Part shown: one piece after another, positions 9,735 through 18,873 of the stretch | Layout: each line of letters opens with the position of its first letter | Numbering within the stretch: the first letter of the stretch is position 1 | Assembly: GCA_965217615.1 (NCBI GenBank) | Contig: CBDCIT010000016.1 | Span: forward strand, 62,001 to 126,000 | Length of the DNA: 64,000 nucleotides | Direction of reading: 5' to 3' | Source: CAVOAK01 sp965217615 | Lineage (GTDB): Bacteria; Pseudomonadota; Alphaproteobacteria; UBA8366; CAVOAK01 | The notes under the pieces: model-generated | What the model was told of the DNA's origin: nothing | Seen by the model: only the letters and a program-made list of their open reading frames with translations | Databases searched by the model: none | Program-made: the position numbers and the translations under genes

Positions 9735-10739
9735 TCAGGCTGCGGCGTCGAACCGTTCACGGATGCGGTTGTTCCACATCTCACGCGCCATCGAATCGGC
9801 TTCCTCGATTGAGCCGGCGCGCCCGAGAGCCCTCAGCGCGACCGCTGCTGTCCCAGCGACCGTGGCTGCGGCATGGACATTCTCCTCCTCGCCACGCCAG
9901 ACAGTACCGAGCCTAGAGACATCCATCACCTCGTCTGTCCGCACCTTTTCATCCGGTAACAGGACCGGCCATTCCTCGTCGACCGGCGCGCCGTCGCGCA
10001 GACTATAAACCACCAGTGGCTTCTGCGGCCGCCGTTCTGCCTCGCCGCCTTCGCCCTTGAATACCATCATATCGCGCTGTCCCAGGAGTTGCCCGGTCCC
10101 ACGATGGATTTCGGCGTAGTTGGGGTGAAAGACCGATTGGATCTCGTGCGTAGCGCCGAGCGGGTTGAGCAGACGGACGAATGTGTTGATCGGCGAGCGC
10201 ACGCCAATCACCGATTTGAGCTCGATGATTTCCTGCAGTCTCGGACTCATCTGGTGTAGCGACAGGAAGCCGAAATTGCTTGCCGTAACATGTTCCGCGG
10301 CCTCAGTGAGCGAGCCGGCAATCGGAATGCCAAGCCCCTTCAGCACTTCGCGGGCGTAGAGGCGACCGGGCGTGTGCGCTTCGCTGCCATGCATGAAGAT
10401 TCGCACGCCATTCTGCGCCAGCAACAGCGCGGATAGAAGGTACCAAGGCAATTGCCGTTTTTTGCCCGAATAGCTTGACCAATCGAGGTCGATCTCCGGC
10501 GAAGCGGCTGGCAGGTCCAGTGTTTCTCTAACAGCCCGCACGAAGCCCGCGCCCTCTTCTGGGTCCTCAGTTCGCACCCTCAGCACGCAGAGAAAGGCGC
10601 CGAGCTGTACTGGTTCGACTGCATCAGCGAGAATCATATGTGTCGCCTCGTAGGCCTCTTCCTCGGTCAGAGGACGCGAGAGGTTCGGCCCCCGGGCGAT
10701 GGTCCGCACATATTTGGCAAACGGATGGTCTTCTGTCAT
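9735..10739 (-). CDS. TrpD2/YbiB-like glycosyl-transferase-family protein
   Basis: A 334-residue relative of anthranilate phosphoribosyltransferase. The N-terminal helical domain ends about residue 70 (LTEEEAYEATHMILADAVEP, LGAFLCVLRVRTEDPEE). The alpha/beta domain has segments such as FMHGSEAHTPGRLYAREVL and GVRSPINTFVRLLNPLGA. Family members called TrpD2/YbiB bind nucleic acid and are not true TrpD enzymes. It is the first gene of a two-gene minus-strand unit with the DsrN-CobA fusion, 2 bases apart. TrpD2-like genes next to siroheme or sulfur genes make a sulfur-linked role plausible, but the reaction is unknown. Confidence 0.75.
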   Translation of the reverse strand: MTEDHPFAKYVRTIARGPNLSRPLTEEEAYEATHMILADAVEPVQLGAFLCVLRVRTEDPEEGAGFVRAVRETLDLPAASPEIDLDWSSYSGKKRQLPWYLLSALLLAQNGVRIFMHGSEAHTPGRLYAREVLKGLGIPIAGSLTEAAEHVTASNFGFLSLHQMSPRLQEIIELKSVIGVRSPINTFVRLLNPLGATHEIQSVFHPNYAEIHRGTGQLLGQRDMMVFKGEGGEAERRPQKPLVVYSLRDGAPVDEEWPVLLPDEKVRTDEVMDVSRLGTVWRGEEENVHAAATVAGTAAVALRALGRAGSIEEADSMAREMWNNRIRERFDAAA

Positions 10740-10815
10740 GCGCTATTCGATCTCGAAATTCTGCGTTTCAACCCTATACTTAAGCCATTTTACACCGGAT
10801 CGACGATTTCGTCGC

Positions 10816-10831
10816 CCTCTCAGGCTTGATC
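10816..10831. repeat. 16-bp target duplication, copy 1 of 3
   Basis: CCTCTCAGGCTTGATC directly abuts the left end (TGTCGCTAAC) of the first IS1202-like element. The identical 16 bases recur between the two tandem elements and after the second. Confidence 0.9.
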
Positions 10832-12177
10832 TGTCGCTAACACACGATATGACCGGTCTATGTAACAGATGATCTGTCCGGTTTTAGATTTCCTCCAAAT
10901 CTGGAGGAATCGGATGCGCCGGACGGAGCAGTTGCAGGGACTGAGATTGATGAAGTTCGAGGATGTCTACGGACGTTGTTATCGGGGTGATTTGAGCCAG
11001 GCCGAGGCCTCGGAGATCCTGGGCATGTCGGAGCGGACGTTCCGGCGCTGGCGGGAGCGCTATGAGGCCGAGGGTGCCGCGGGTTTGTACGACCGGCGCC
11101 TTGGGCGGGTCTCGGCGCGCCGCGCGCCGGTGGACGAGGTGATGCGGGTGCTGGAGCTGTTCGAGACGCGCTACCCGGACTTCACGGCCAAGCACTTCCA
11201 CGAGAAGCTGGTCTGCGAGCATGGCTTCGGGCTGAGCTACAACTGGCTTCGCCTGAGCTTGCAGGCGCACGGCAAGATCAAGCCGGCGCCCAGGCGCGGG
11301 GCGCACCGCCGGAAGCGGCCGCGCCGACCGGTGGTGGGGATGCTGCTGCACCAGGACGGCTCGAGCCACGAGTGGGTTGCGGGCCAGTGGTGGGATCTGA
11401 TCGTGACCATGGACGATGCGACATCGGAGGTCTATTCGGGCTTCTTCGTTGCCGAGGAGGGCACGATGAGCACGTTCCGCGGGCTCGGGAGGTGATCGCC
11501 GAAAACGGGCTGTTCTGCTCGCTCTACGCCGATCGGCCTCGCACTACTGGCACACGCCCGAGGCAGGCGGCGGTGTGGACAAGGACAACCCGACCCAGGT
11601 CGGCCGGGCCTTGGCGCAGCTCGGCATCGAGTTGATCGCGGCCTATTCGCCGCAGGCCCGGGGCCGCTCGGAGCGCATGTTCGGGACCTTGCAGAAGCGC
11701 CTGCCCCAGGAGCTGCGCCTCGCCGGGATCGCCACCATGGCCGAGGCCAATCGCTTTCTCGAGGAGCTCTTCTGGCCGGCGCACAACGCCCGCTTCGCCC
11801 GCCCGGCCGCGGACACCGGCTCGGCCTTCGTGGCTTTTGCCGGCACGCTCGAGGACATCCTCTGCGCCCAGGAGGACCGCGTCGTCGCGGGCGACAACAC
11901 CGTGCGCTACAAGAACCGCACGCTGCAGATCCCGGCCGATCGCCACCGCCACCACTACGTCAAGGCGCAGGTCCGGGTGCACGAATATCCCGACGGCCAC
12001 CTGGCCGTCTTCCACGGACCCAGGTGTCTGGCGCGCTACCGCGCCGACGGCGAAACCATCGACGACGACAGGCTCCAGGCCGCGTGACCCGCTTCGACGC
12101 GACCGAGCCAAACCACCACAACAGAAGCGGTCAATTCATATGGTACATAAAGCGGTCAACTCAGTTTGTTATCGACA
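10832..12177 (+). mobile_element. IS1202/ISNCY-like element, copy A (decayed)
   Basis: 1346 bp. It begins TGTCGCTAACA and ends with the inverse of TGTCGATAACA, so the terminal repeats match in about 10 of 11 outermost bases. Subterminal motifs of the form TGACCG-TATGTA recur inside both ends. It is flanked by a perfect 16-bp direct repeat. It is almost identical to copy C at 18874-20221 but is two bases shorter. It sits between the TrpD2-like gene and the ArsR regulator, in what was their shared promoter region. Confidence 0.9.
10869..12087 (+). pseudogene. Transposase of IS copy A, two frameshifts
   Basis: Encodes a helix-turn-helix plus integrase-core (rve) transposase equivalent to the intact 406-residue protein of copy C. 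Compared with copy C, one base is missing near 11488 (in the GLGEV segment) and one near 11536 (in the DRASH segment), so the frame is lost and regained only after about 50 bases. The second half reads DKDNPTQVGRALAQLGIELI onwards to the same C-terminus. Two separate one-base losses suggest decay, or assembly errors in a repeat. Confidence 0.85.
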
Positions 12178-12193
12178 CCTCTCAGGCTTGATC
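12178..12193. repeat. 16-bp target duplication, copy 2 of 3
   Basis: CCTCTCAGGCTTGATC lies exactly between the right end of IS copy A and the left end of IS copy B, serving as the flank of both. Confidence 0.9.
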
Positions 12194-12221
12194 TGTCGGT
12201 AACACGCGATATGTCCGGTTT

Positions 12222-13450
12222 ATGTACCAGATGATCTGTCCGGTTTTAGAACGCTCCAAGCCATGGAGGGCGGCGATGCGTCGGACGGAGCAGGTACAGG
12301 GACTGAGATTGATGAAGTTCGCGGAGGTTTACGGGCGCACCCATCGGGGTGGCTTGAGTCAGGCGGAGGCGGCGGAGGTTCTGGGTGTCTCGGAGCGCAC
12401 CTTCCGGCGCTGGCGCGACCGCTACGAGGCGGAGGGAGCCGACGGTCTCTACGACCGCCGCCTGGGCCGCCTCTCGGCGCGGCGCGTGCCGGTGGACGAG
12501 GTGGCGCGGGTGCTGGAGTTGTTCGACACCCGCTACTGGGACTTCACGGCCAAGCACTTCCACGAGAAGCTGGTGGCCGATCACGGCTTCAAGCGCAGCT
12601 ACAACTGGCTGCGGCGGAGCTTGCAAGCCCATGGGCGCAGGCGCGCGGCGCCCAGGCGTGGGGCGCATCGGCGCAAGCGGCCGCGCCGTGCCCTGCCCGG
12701 CATGATGCTGCATCAGGACGGCTCGAGCCACGAGTGGGTCCCTGGTCGATGGTGGGACCTGATCGTCACCATGGACGATGCGACCAGCGATATCTACTCG
12801 CCTTCTTCGTCGCCGAAGAGGGCACCATGTCGAGCTTCCAGGGGGTGTCCGAGGCGATCCGGGCCAAGGGCCTGTTCTGCTCGCTCTACGCCGACCGCGC
12901 CAGCCACTACTGGAACACGCCTGAGGCCGGCGGCAAGGTGGACAAGGACACCCCGACCCAGGTCAGCCGCGCCCTGGCGCAGCTCGGCATCGAGTTGATC
13001 CCGGCTTACTCGCCCGAGGCAAGGGGGCGGTCCGAGCGCATGTTCGGCACCCTGCAAAAGCGCCTGCCCCAGGAACTCAGGCTCGCCGGAATCACCGACA
13101 TGGCCGGGGCCAACCGCTTCCTCAAGGAGCTCTTCCTGCCACAACACAACGCCCGCTTCGCGACCCCGGCCGAGGACCAGGGCACCGCCTTCGTCCCCTT
13201 CACCGGCGCGCTCGACGACATCCTCTGCATCCACGAGGAACGCACCGTCTCAAACGACAACACGGTGCGCTACAAGCGCCTGGCACTTCAGATCCCCGCC
13301 GGCCGCCACCGTCGCCATTACGTCAAGGCCAGGGTCCGCGTCCACGAATACCCCGGCGGCACAATTGCCGTCTTCCATGGACCGCGTTGTCTGGCGCGAT
13401 ACCATGCCGATGGCCAACCGATCGACAGCCAAACCCGCGAGGCCGCGTGA
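12222..13450 (+). pseudogene. Transposase of IS copy B, frameshifted
   Basis: The N-terminal half (HTH, LSQAEAAEVLGVSERTFRRW; first catalytic segment QDGSSHEWV) ends in the DATSDIYS segment near 12801. The rest (FFVAEEGTMSSFQG to DSQTREAA) continues in another frame. One missing base in the run TACTCGCC, where copies A and C read TCGGGCTTC, explains the break. The C-terminal half keeps YSPEARGRSERMFGT with the last acidic residue of the integrase core. Probably inactive unless the shift is programmed. Confidence 0.82.
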
Positions 13451-13474
13451 CCCGCTTCGACGCGACCGACCGGC

Positions 13475-13527
13475 GCCCTGTGGACAAGTGGACAGCCGCG
13501 CCGCGCCTGACCACTTGTCCACAGGGC
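13475..13527. repeat. 17-bp perfect inverted repeat in the tail of IS copy B
   Basis: GCCCTGTGGACAAGTGG (13475-13491) and its exact reverse complement (13511-13527) are separated by 19 bases, just after the transposase stop. The hairpin is strong enough to act as a terminator, although no T run follows. The 5-base motif TGTGGACAAGTGG appears nowhere else that I noticed in the window. Confidence 0.7.
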
Positions 13528-13595
13528 CAGCAACCGCAACAGAAGCGGTCAATTCATCTGGTACATAAACCGGTCAACTCAGAATGTTCTCGACA

Positions 13596-13611
13596 CCTCT
13601 CAGGCTTGATC
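13596..13611. repeat. 16-bp target duplication, copy 3 of 3
   Basis: CCTCTCAGGCTTGATC follows the right end of IS copy B. The bases after it (CGCCG-GTAA-CGGCG) form a small inverted repeat at the original target. Confidence 0.9.
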
Positions 13612-13764
13612 TCGCCGGTAACGGCGGGAGCTAATGCCATGGACCTACCGAAAGCTGAATATTTCGGCGCGGCCGAGCAACGGCCGCAACTATGCAGTTA
13701 TGTTTGGCGTCGACTTCATGCTACAAATCTATTGGTCCTAACTGGATATCTTGCGCGGTGGGTC

Positions 13765-14136
13765 ATGGACGAAATGATGGCAGAAAGCGCCAAGGAAGCG
13801 ACTTGCTTTCTAAAGGTGCTGGCCAACGAGAAACGTCTTCTCATCCTGTGCCATCTTGCCAATGGAGAGAAGACGGTGACGGAACTCGAACAACTCATGA
13901 ATATCCGTCAGCCGACCTTGTCGCAGCAGCTTGCGCGACTTAGAGCCGAGGAAATGGTGGAGACGCGCCGCGAGGCGAAGACAATTTATTATTCGCTTGC
14001 GAGCACCGAGGCGGTTCTCGCCGTACAGTTGATTTACAAGGTGTTCTGCGAACAGGATGATTCTCCGGATATCATTTTGAGTCGATTTCTCGACGGTGTG
14101 CCCAACGCACGGCCAAGGCAATTGCTTGAGGCCTGA
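13765..14136 (+). CDS. ArsR-family persulfide/sulfide-responsive regulator (SqrR/BigR type)
   Basis: A 123-residue winged-helix repressor. I place the start at ATG 13765 (MDEMMAESAKEATCF); upstream codons in the same frame run into the IS. The recognition region is TVTELEQLMNIRQPTLSQQLARL. Two cysteines, C29 (LLILCHL) and C95 (YKVFCEQ), are 66 residues apart. That is the spacing of the two thiols that form the tetrasulfide switch in SqrR and BigR. It lies convergent to dsrL in a dsr region, so it probably represses sulfur-oxidation genes until persulfide appears. Its upstream region was hit by two IS elements ending 169 bases before the start, which may alter its expression. Confidence 0.85.
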   Translation: MDEMMAESAKEATCFLKVLANEKRLLILCHLANGEKTVTELEQLMNIRQPTLSQQLARLRAEEMVETRREAKTIYYSLASTEAVLAVQLIYKVFCEQDDSPDIILSRFLDGVPNARPRQLLEA

Positions 14137-14221
14137 CTACAAGGCGCTAATTCGCCGCCAGTGGAGCCCTTATCGCGAAAAGGCTGGACGGGTAGATCCC
14201 ACCAATTTGATTAATCGGGGC

Positions 14222-16150
14222 TTATTCGCCGAGCCCCATGTCGATATAGCCAGAGGGGCAAACATCGGCGCAGATATGGCAGCCGATGCATTTTCCATAA
14301 TCGGTGTCGACGTAGCGACCAGTCGCCCGCTCGTCCTTATTGACGCGGAATACGGCATCCTGCGGGCAATATGTGACGCAGTTGTTGCATTGAAGGCACA
14401 TGCCGCAGCACATACAGCGTTTTGCTTCAGCGACGGCCTTCTCGGCAATTAGGCTGATGTAGCGCTCCTCGAAGTTACCAAGAACTTTCTTCGGGTCGAG
14501 GTCGACTTCGAGGCGCCGATTCATTGGCACGTTTTGGAAGTGCCCGAGGTACATCTGGCCATGCTTGATGATCTCGCGGAAGGAACGGTTTTCGTAGTTG
14601 TGTACGGCGAAGTCGGAATCACATGTCCCGCGTGTCTCGCCCTGGTCATAGGAGTTTGGTTCGAGGTCGTGGGTGCGAAGTTCGTCGAGCAGATTGAAAT
14701 GGTGAACGTCGACCTTCGGTCGCTTGCCCAGAGTTTCTTCCCGGAAATATTTATCAATGCCCTCGACGGCGATTGAGGCCTGGCCGATCGCCGTGGTTAG
14801 CAGGTGTGGCCTGATCACATCGCCGCCGACAAATTGCCCAGGTCGATCTACAACGCGATAGTTCTCGTCGGCATTGATCAGGCCTTTGCCGTTGTCGAGT
14901 TCTTCGAACCCGGTGAAATCGGCCCCTTGGCCGATTGCGCCGACGATTAGCGAGCATTCGATCTCGAATTCTTCACCTTCTTTGGCGGACATATCACCAC
15001 CGTCCCAAACGACCGGCACGACCTTGAGCGCCGTGGCCCGACCTTCTGCATCCCGTATGACTTCGACCGGGTCCAGGCACTCGTGTATCTCTGCGCCTTC
15101 TCTTATGATGGCGTCGAGTTCGTGCTTCGTTGCCGGCTCCTTGTCGACCGGACGTTGACAGACGACCCACACATCCGCGCCTTGGCGGCGCGCGACTGAC
15201 GCCACGTCTTGGACCGTGTGTCCGAGGATCACGCTATCCGGCCGAACCTGCTTGTGCTTGGTAGAGACTTGACCGATGCGACGCGCCACTGCTGCCACAT
15301 CCATCGCCGTGTCGCCTGCGCCAACCACCACCACCCGGCCGTCCATATGCTGCAGACGACCCTCGTTGAATGCGCGTAGGAACGACACGCCGTCGACGCA
15401 GTTCGGCGCCTCGGCGCCGGTAATCGGCAGCGGTTTGCCCAATTGCGTGCCGATCGCCCAGAAAATCGCATCATATTCCTTTTCGATCTTCTCAAGTTCG
15501 ACGTCGACACCGAGGGTGGTATCGAGCTGTGTTTCGACGCCCATGTCGAGAATGCGTTGGATCTCGCCGTCGAGAACTTCCTCCGGCGTGCGGTAGCCGG
15601 GAATGCCATAACGCATCAATCCGCCGAGTGCGGGATGAGCCTCGAAGATCGTGCAGGCGTGGCCGCGCAGGCGTAGGAAATAGGCGGCCGAAAGCCCAGC
15701 TGGTCCGCCGCCAATGATGGCGACCCGCTTGCCCGTGTCTTCCCCCGGCACGTCGAGTGTCGCGGTATTTTCTAACGCCCAATCGCCAACATATTGTTCG
15801 ACCAGGTTAATGCCGACCGGCTCGTCGACCTCGTTGCGGTTGCAGCCGACTTCGCACGGCGCCGGACAAACCCGACCCATGATTGCAGGGAAGGGATTGG
15901 CCGCGACCATGCGCTGAAAGGCGTATTGCTGCCAGCTCATCTCGCCCAAAGGCTTGTCGATGCCACTCGCGATCGAGAGCCAACCTCGGATGTCGTGGCC
16001 CGATGGGCAGCTGCCCTGGCAGGGCGGCGCGCGGTGTACGTAAGTCGGGCACTGATGCGATTCGTCGCCCTTGAAGATCTGGTCTTCCCAACTATCCCAG
16101 GTTGTCTCGCCGTCCTCGAAGCGTCGACGCGTCGGTAGGGTTTCGTTCAT
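14222..16150 (-). CDS. dsrL: NAD(P)H:acceptor oxidoreductase DsrL
   Basis: Iron-sulfur flavoprotein of 642 residues, the usual DsrL length. It is related to the small subunit of glutamate synthase and is thought to take electrons from DsrAB to NAD(P). An N-terminal cysteine cluster (APPCQGSCPSG, RVCPAPCEVGCNR) comes first. FAD (VAIIGGGPAGLSAAYFL) and NAD(P) (VVVVGAGDTAMDVAAVARR) sites follow. Two C-terminal 4Fe-4S sets are present (CMCCGMCLQCNNC, CIGCHICADVCP). It follows dsrB by 137 bases on the minus strand and converges on the regulator gene. Confidence 0.94.
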   Translation of the reverse strand: MNETLPTRRRFEDGETTWDSWEDQIFKGDESHQCPTYVHRAPPCQGSCPSGHDIRGWLSIASGIDKPLGEMSWQQYAFQRMVAANPFPAIMGRVCPAPCEVGCNRNEVDEPVGINLVEQYVGDWALENTATLDVPGEDTGKRVAIIGGGPAGLSAAYFLRLRGHACTIFEAHPALGGLMRYGIPGYRTPEEVLDGEIQRILDMGVETQLDTTLGVDVELEKIEKEYDAIFWAIGTQLGKPLPITGAEAPNCVDGVSFLRAFNEGRLQHMDGRVVVVGAGDTAMDVAAVARRIGQVSTKHKQVRPDSVILGHTVQDVASVARRQGADVWVVCQRPVDKEPATKHELDAIIREGAEIHECLDPVEVIRDAEGRATALKVVPVVWDGGDMSAKEGEEFEIECSLIVGAIGQGADFTGFEELDNGKGLINADENYRVVDRPGQFVGGDVIRPHLLTTAIGQASIAVEGIDKYFREETLGKRPKVDVHHFNLLDELRTHDLEPNSYDQGETRGTCDSDFAVHNYENRSFREIIKHGQMYLGHFQNVPMNRRLEVDLDPKKVLGNFEERYISLIAEKAVAEAKRCMCCGMCLQCNNCVTYCPQDAVFRVNKDERATGRYVDTDYGKCIGCHICADVCPSGYIDMGLGE

Positions 16151-16287
16151 TTGCTTTTAGTATCCTTACCGCTCAACAAGAGCATCAGTCTGCAATACGC
16201 TTTTGTCTTGAGCCATTTTTGGCGATGCTCAACCGCGGCCGCATGCATTGGCGGCGCATTAACTACTGATTTTCTTCCGACCCGAGG

Positions 16288-17370
16288 CTAGAAGTGGATG
16301 TGGCTTGACGCGTTGTAGCTCTTCCTGGCGCCCTGCCAATCGTCAATGTGGAAGCGCGTGAACGGAAGGCGTGTCATCTCAAAGAAACGCGGCCAGCCGA
16401 TGCGGTCGATCCACTCGCTCATGCGCTCCCAGGCGCGAGCGTCCTCTTTGTAAGCATGCAGGATTGTCTTGACGATTTCAGCAACCTCGGGCCAGCGCGG
16501 CGGATTATTGGGCACACCGCCGGCGACCAGCTTGTGGAAGGTCGGCTTGCTGCGCGTGCTGGAATGCTTGCCGCCAACCCAAATCGCCAGCGTTGTGGAT
16601 TCCGGATCGTTAATCTGCATCGGCGGGCATGGCGGGTAGCAGGCGCCGCAACACATGCACTTTCTTTCGTCGATCTCGAGCGAAGGCTTGCCGTTGACGA
16701 GTGCCGGTCGGATTGCAGCGACCGGGCAACGCGCGATCACCGCCGGACGCTCACACACACTGGATACGAGGTCATGGTTGATCTTGGGCGGTTTCGTGTA
16801 CTGCACGTTGATCGAGATGTCGCCTTGTCCGCCGCAATTGACCTGGCAGCACGAGGTATTGATTTTGACGCGATTGGGCATCTCTTCGTGGGTGAACTCG
16901 TGATGAAGTTCGTCCATTAACGACTTGACGACGCCGGAAGCGTCGGTGCCTGGAATATCGCAGTGCAGCCAGCCCTGCGTATGCGCAATCATCGAGATCG
17001 AGTTGCCGGTGCCACCGATAGGGAAACCCTCGTCCTCGAGCTTTTCGATCAGTGGCTCCACCTTGGCAACGTCGCCAACCATGTATTCGATGTTGGAGCG
17101 CGCCGTGAAGCGCACATGGCCGTCGGCAAATTCGTCGCCGATGTCGCACAGCAATCGGATCGTACCGACGTCGAGTTGGCGCGGCGTGCCAGCGCGCACG
17201 GTCCAAATTTCATCGCCATTGTTGGCTGTATGGTGCAGCACACCTGGACGTAGCCGGTCGTGCCATGCCCAGGCGCCGAAATTCTTGCGCATCAAGGGGT
17301 GCATCAGCGGCATCGGATCCGGTACGCCGCTTTCGATCGTTGTCCATTCTAGTTCGGTTGTCTCTGACAT
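16288..17370 (-). CDS. dsrB: Dissimilatory sulfite reductase beta subunit
   Basis: Partner of DsrA in the siroheme enzyme that, in sulfur oxidisers, runs in reverse to oxidise DsrC-bound persulfide sulfur to sulfite in the cytoplasm. The 360-residue length is normal. Siroheme-cluster cysteines lie in NTSCCQVNCGGQGD, and the ferredoxin insertion is CMCCGACYPPCPPM. It lies 47 bases after dsrA on the same strand and is clearly co-transcribed with it. Confidence 0.97.
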   Translation of the reverse strand: MSETTELEWTTIESGVPDPMPLMHPLMRKNFGAWAWHDRLRPGVLHHTANNGDEIWTVRAGTPRQLDVGTIRLLCDIGDEFADGHVRFTARSNIEYMVGDVAKVEPLIEKLEDEGFPIGGTGNSISMIAHTQGWLHCDIPGTDASGVVKSLMDELHHEFTHEEMPNRVKINTSCCQVNCGGQGDISINVQYTKPPKINHDLVSSVCERPAVIARCPVAAIRPALVNGKPSLEIDERKCMCCGACYPPCPPMQINDPESTTLAIWVGGKHSSTRSKPTFHKLVAGGVPNNPPRWPEVAEIVKTILHAYKEDARAWERMSEWIDRIGWPRFFEMTRLPFTRFHIDDWQGARKSYNASSHIHF

Positions 17371-17417
17371 CTTCGTCTCCGCCCGTGTGGGGCTGTGTGT
17401 TCGCGGCGGCCAGACCT

Positions 17418-18767
17418 TTATTCGGCGGCCGGCACTTCCTCGATAAGCTTCTCTTTTTCGCCCTCCGCTGCTTCACCGTGACGCGCATTCCACTTGGCCG
17501 CTTCCTTGTCCCACTCGTCCATGCGCACGTACGAGTTGTCGCGCGGATGGCTGACCATGTTGGGATCCAAGTCGAGTCCGATCGCCTCGAGGAAGTTTGG
17601 CAGGCCGATACGGTCAATGGTCTCACCAATGCGTTCGTGGTCGAGGGCGTTCTCGGCCCAGAAATCGATGCATGTATGGCCGAGTTCGACCAACTTCTCA
17701 TAGTCCTCTTCGGTCTCCAGCTTCATGAAGGGGACGATGACGGTGCCCATCAGCGTACCGATCTTGAGGCTGCCCTTGCCGCCAAGGCAAATCGTCGCGC
17801 CGCGCACTTTTCCGGGCTTGAGCGCCTTGGTCAGGACGTTGATGCAATGCATGCATCTGACACAGCTCTTGTTGTCGACATCGATCGTGTCATCGTCGTT
17901 GAGGCTCAGCGCGCGGGTCGGACACATCGTGATGACTTGATCGATAATCTCCTTACGGCCGCGCTCCTTAACGCACTCCTTGAACTTCTCCTGATCGACC
18001 TGCATGTCGTCGGCCCAGGTGCCGAGCACCGCGAAATCGGAACGCTGGATGGCGTTCACACAGTCGTTGGCGCAGCCGGAGAATTTGAACTTGAACTTGT
18101 AGGGCAGGGCTGGGCGATGCATCTCGTCCAGAAGGGAGTTGATCATCATCCGGTGGGCTTTCTGCTCGTTGTAGCAGGACTGCTCGCATCGCGCTGCGCC
18201 GACACAGCTCATTGACGTACGTACGGCAGCACCTGCGCCACCGAGGTCGAATCCAGCCTGGTTGAGTTCATCGAAGCAGGGCTGGACATTTTCGGTCGAA
18301 ATACCCTGGAACATAATGTCGCCGCTCTGCCCGTGCAGCGCGATCAGACCGGAACCATGTTTCTCCCAAATATCGCAAATTTGCCGCAGTGTCGCGGTGT
18401 CGTAGTGCATGCCAGCCGGCGGCTGAACACGGAAGGTATGAAACTCCGAGGACTCCGGATAGTCGTCGCGAACCTCCGAGAACCGCGGGATGATGCCGCC
18501 GCCGTATCCCTTAACCCCAACGGTGCCGCCTTTCCAATAGCCCTTGCGATTTTCATAGGAATGCTCGAGCTGACCCAGCAGGTCCTTCATCATCGGCGCG
18601 TATTGCTGGTCTTCCGATTCTGCAAGACGCTTCAATCCCGACACAAAGCTTGGCCAGGGGCCACTCTCGAGTTCATCGAGCATCGGGGTATTGGGCAGTT
18701 TCTTAGCTGCGCTCTTGCTCTTCCCGTTCGCCTTTTTCTTGGCCTTTGACGCCGTCTTCTGTGCCAT
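17418..18767 (-). CDS. dsrA: Dissimilatory sulfite reductase alpha subunit
   Basis: Catalytic-type alpha subunit of 449 residues. It shows the Cx5C...Cx3C siroheme-4Fe4S ligation pattern (CVGAARCEQSCYNEQ; GCANDCVNAIQRSDF) and a ferredoxin domain (CVRCMHCINVLTKALKPG). The N-terminus is lysine-rich and low-complexity (residues 1-25). A good ribosome-binding site (GAGGTGA) lies 4-10 bases before the ATG. An IS1202-like element begins 106 bases upstream, so native promoter elements further away are displaced. Confidence 0.97.
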   Translation of the reverse strand: MAQKTASKAKKKANGKSKSAAKKLPNTPMLDELESGPWPSFVSGLKRLAESEDQQYAPMMKDLLGQLEHSYENRKGYWKGGTVGVKGYGGGIIPRFSEVRDDYPESSEFHTFRVQPPAGMHYDTATLRQICDIWEKHGSGLIALHGQSGDIMFQGISTENVQPCFDELNQAGFDLGGAGAAVRTSMSCVGAARCEQSCYNEQKAHRMMINSLLDEMHRPALPYKFKFKFSGCANDCVNAIQRSDFAVLGTWADDMQVDQEKFKECVKERGRKEIIDQVITMCPTRALSLNDDDTIDVDNKSCVRCMHCINVLTKALKPGKVRGATICLGGKGSLKIGTLMGTVIVPFMKLETEEDYEKLVELGHTCIDFWAENALDHERIGETIDRIGLPNFLEAIGLDLDPNMVSHPRDNSYVRMDEWDKEAAKWNARHGEAAEGEKEKLIEEVPAAE

Positions 18768-18873
18768 GGGTCACCTCAAACGATTTAGTAGCCGGCAATA
18801 TACAGATATTTGTTTCATATTCAAAGATCGATATGTTTCAAGATTCGCGAGTTGGGGTTGCGCTGCCGACAGC

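Larger units (their letters stand above)
12194..13595 (+). mobile_element. IS1202/ISNCY-like element, copy B (distinct isoform)
   Basis: 1402 bp. It begins TGTCGGTAACACG and ends with the inverse of TGTCGAGAACATTC. Same gene organisation as copies A and C but clearly diverged at protein level (for example LERSKPWRAAMRRTEQVQG against LDFLQIWRNRMRRTEQLQG). It shares its 16-bp target with copy A. Near its right end it carries a 17-bp perfect inverted repeat that A and C lack. Confidence 0.88.

Noticed and set aside
12263..13450. 395-codon frame covering IS copy B as a single intact gene
   Set aside because: Its first 180 codons are in the wrong frame (Gly/Ala/Arg-rich) and only the second part matches the transposase.
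10816..13611. dif/Xer site as the target of the IS1202-like elements
   Set aside because: The rebuilt target does not resemble the 11-6-11 layout of dif sites; only short inverted repeats with 4-base centres are visible.
18768..18873. SqrR/BigR operator upstream of dsrA
   Set aside because: AT-rich with ATATTC and GAATAT-like pieces, but no clean ATTC-N8-GAAT palindrome could be placed.
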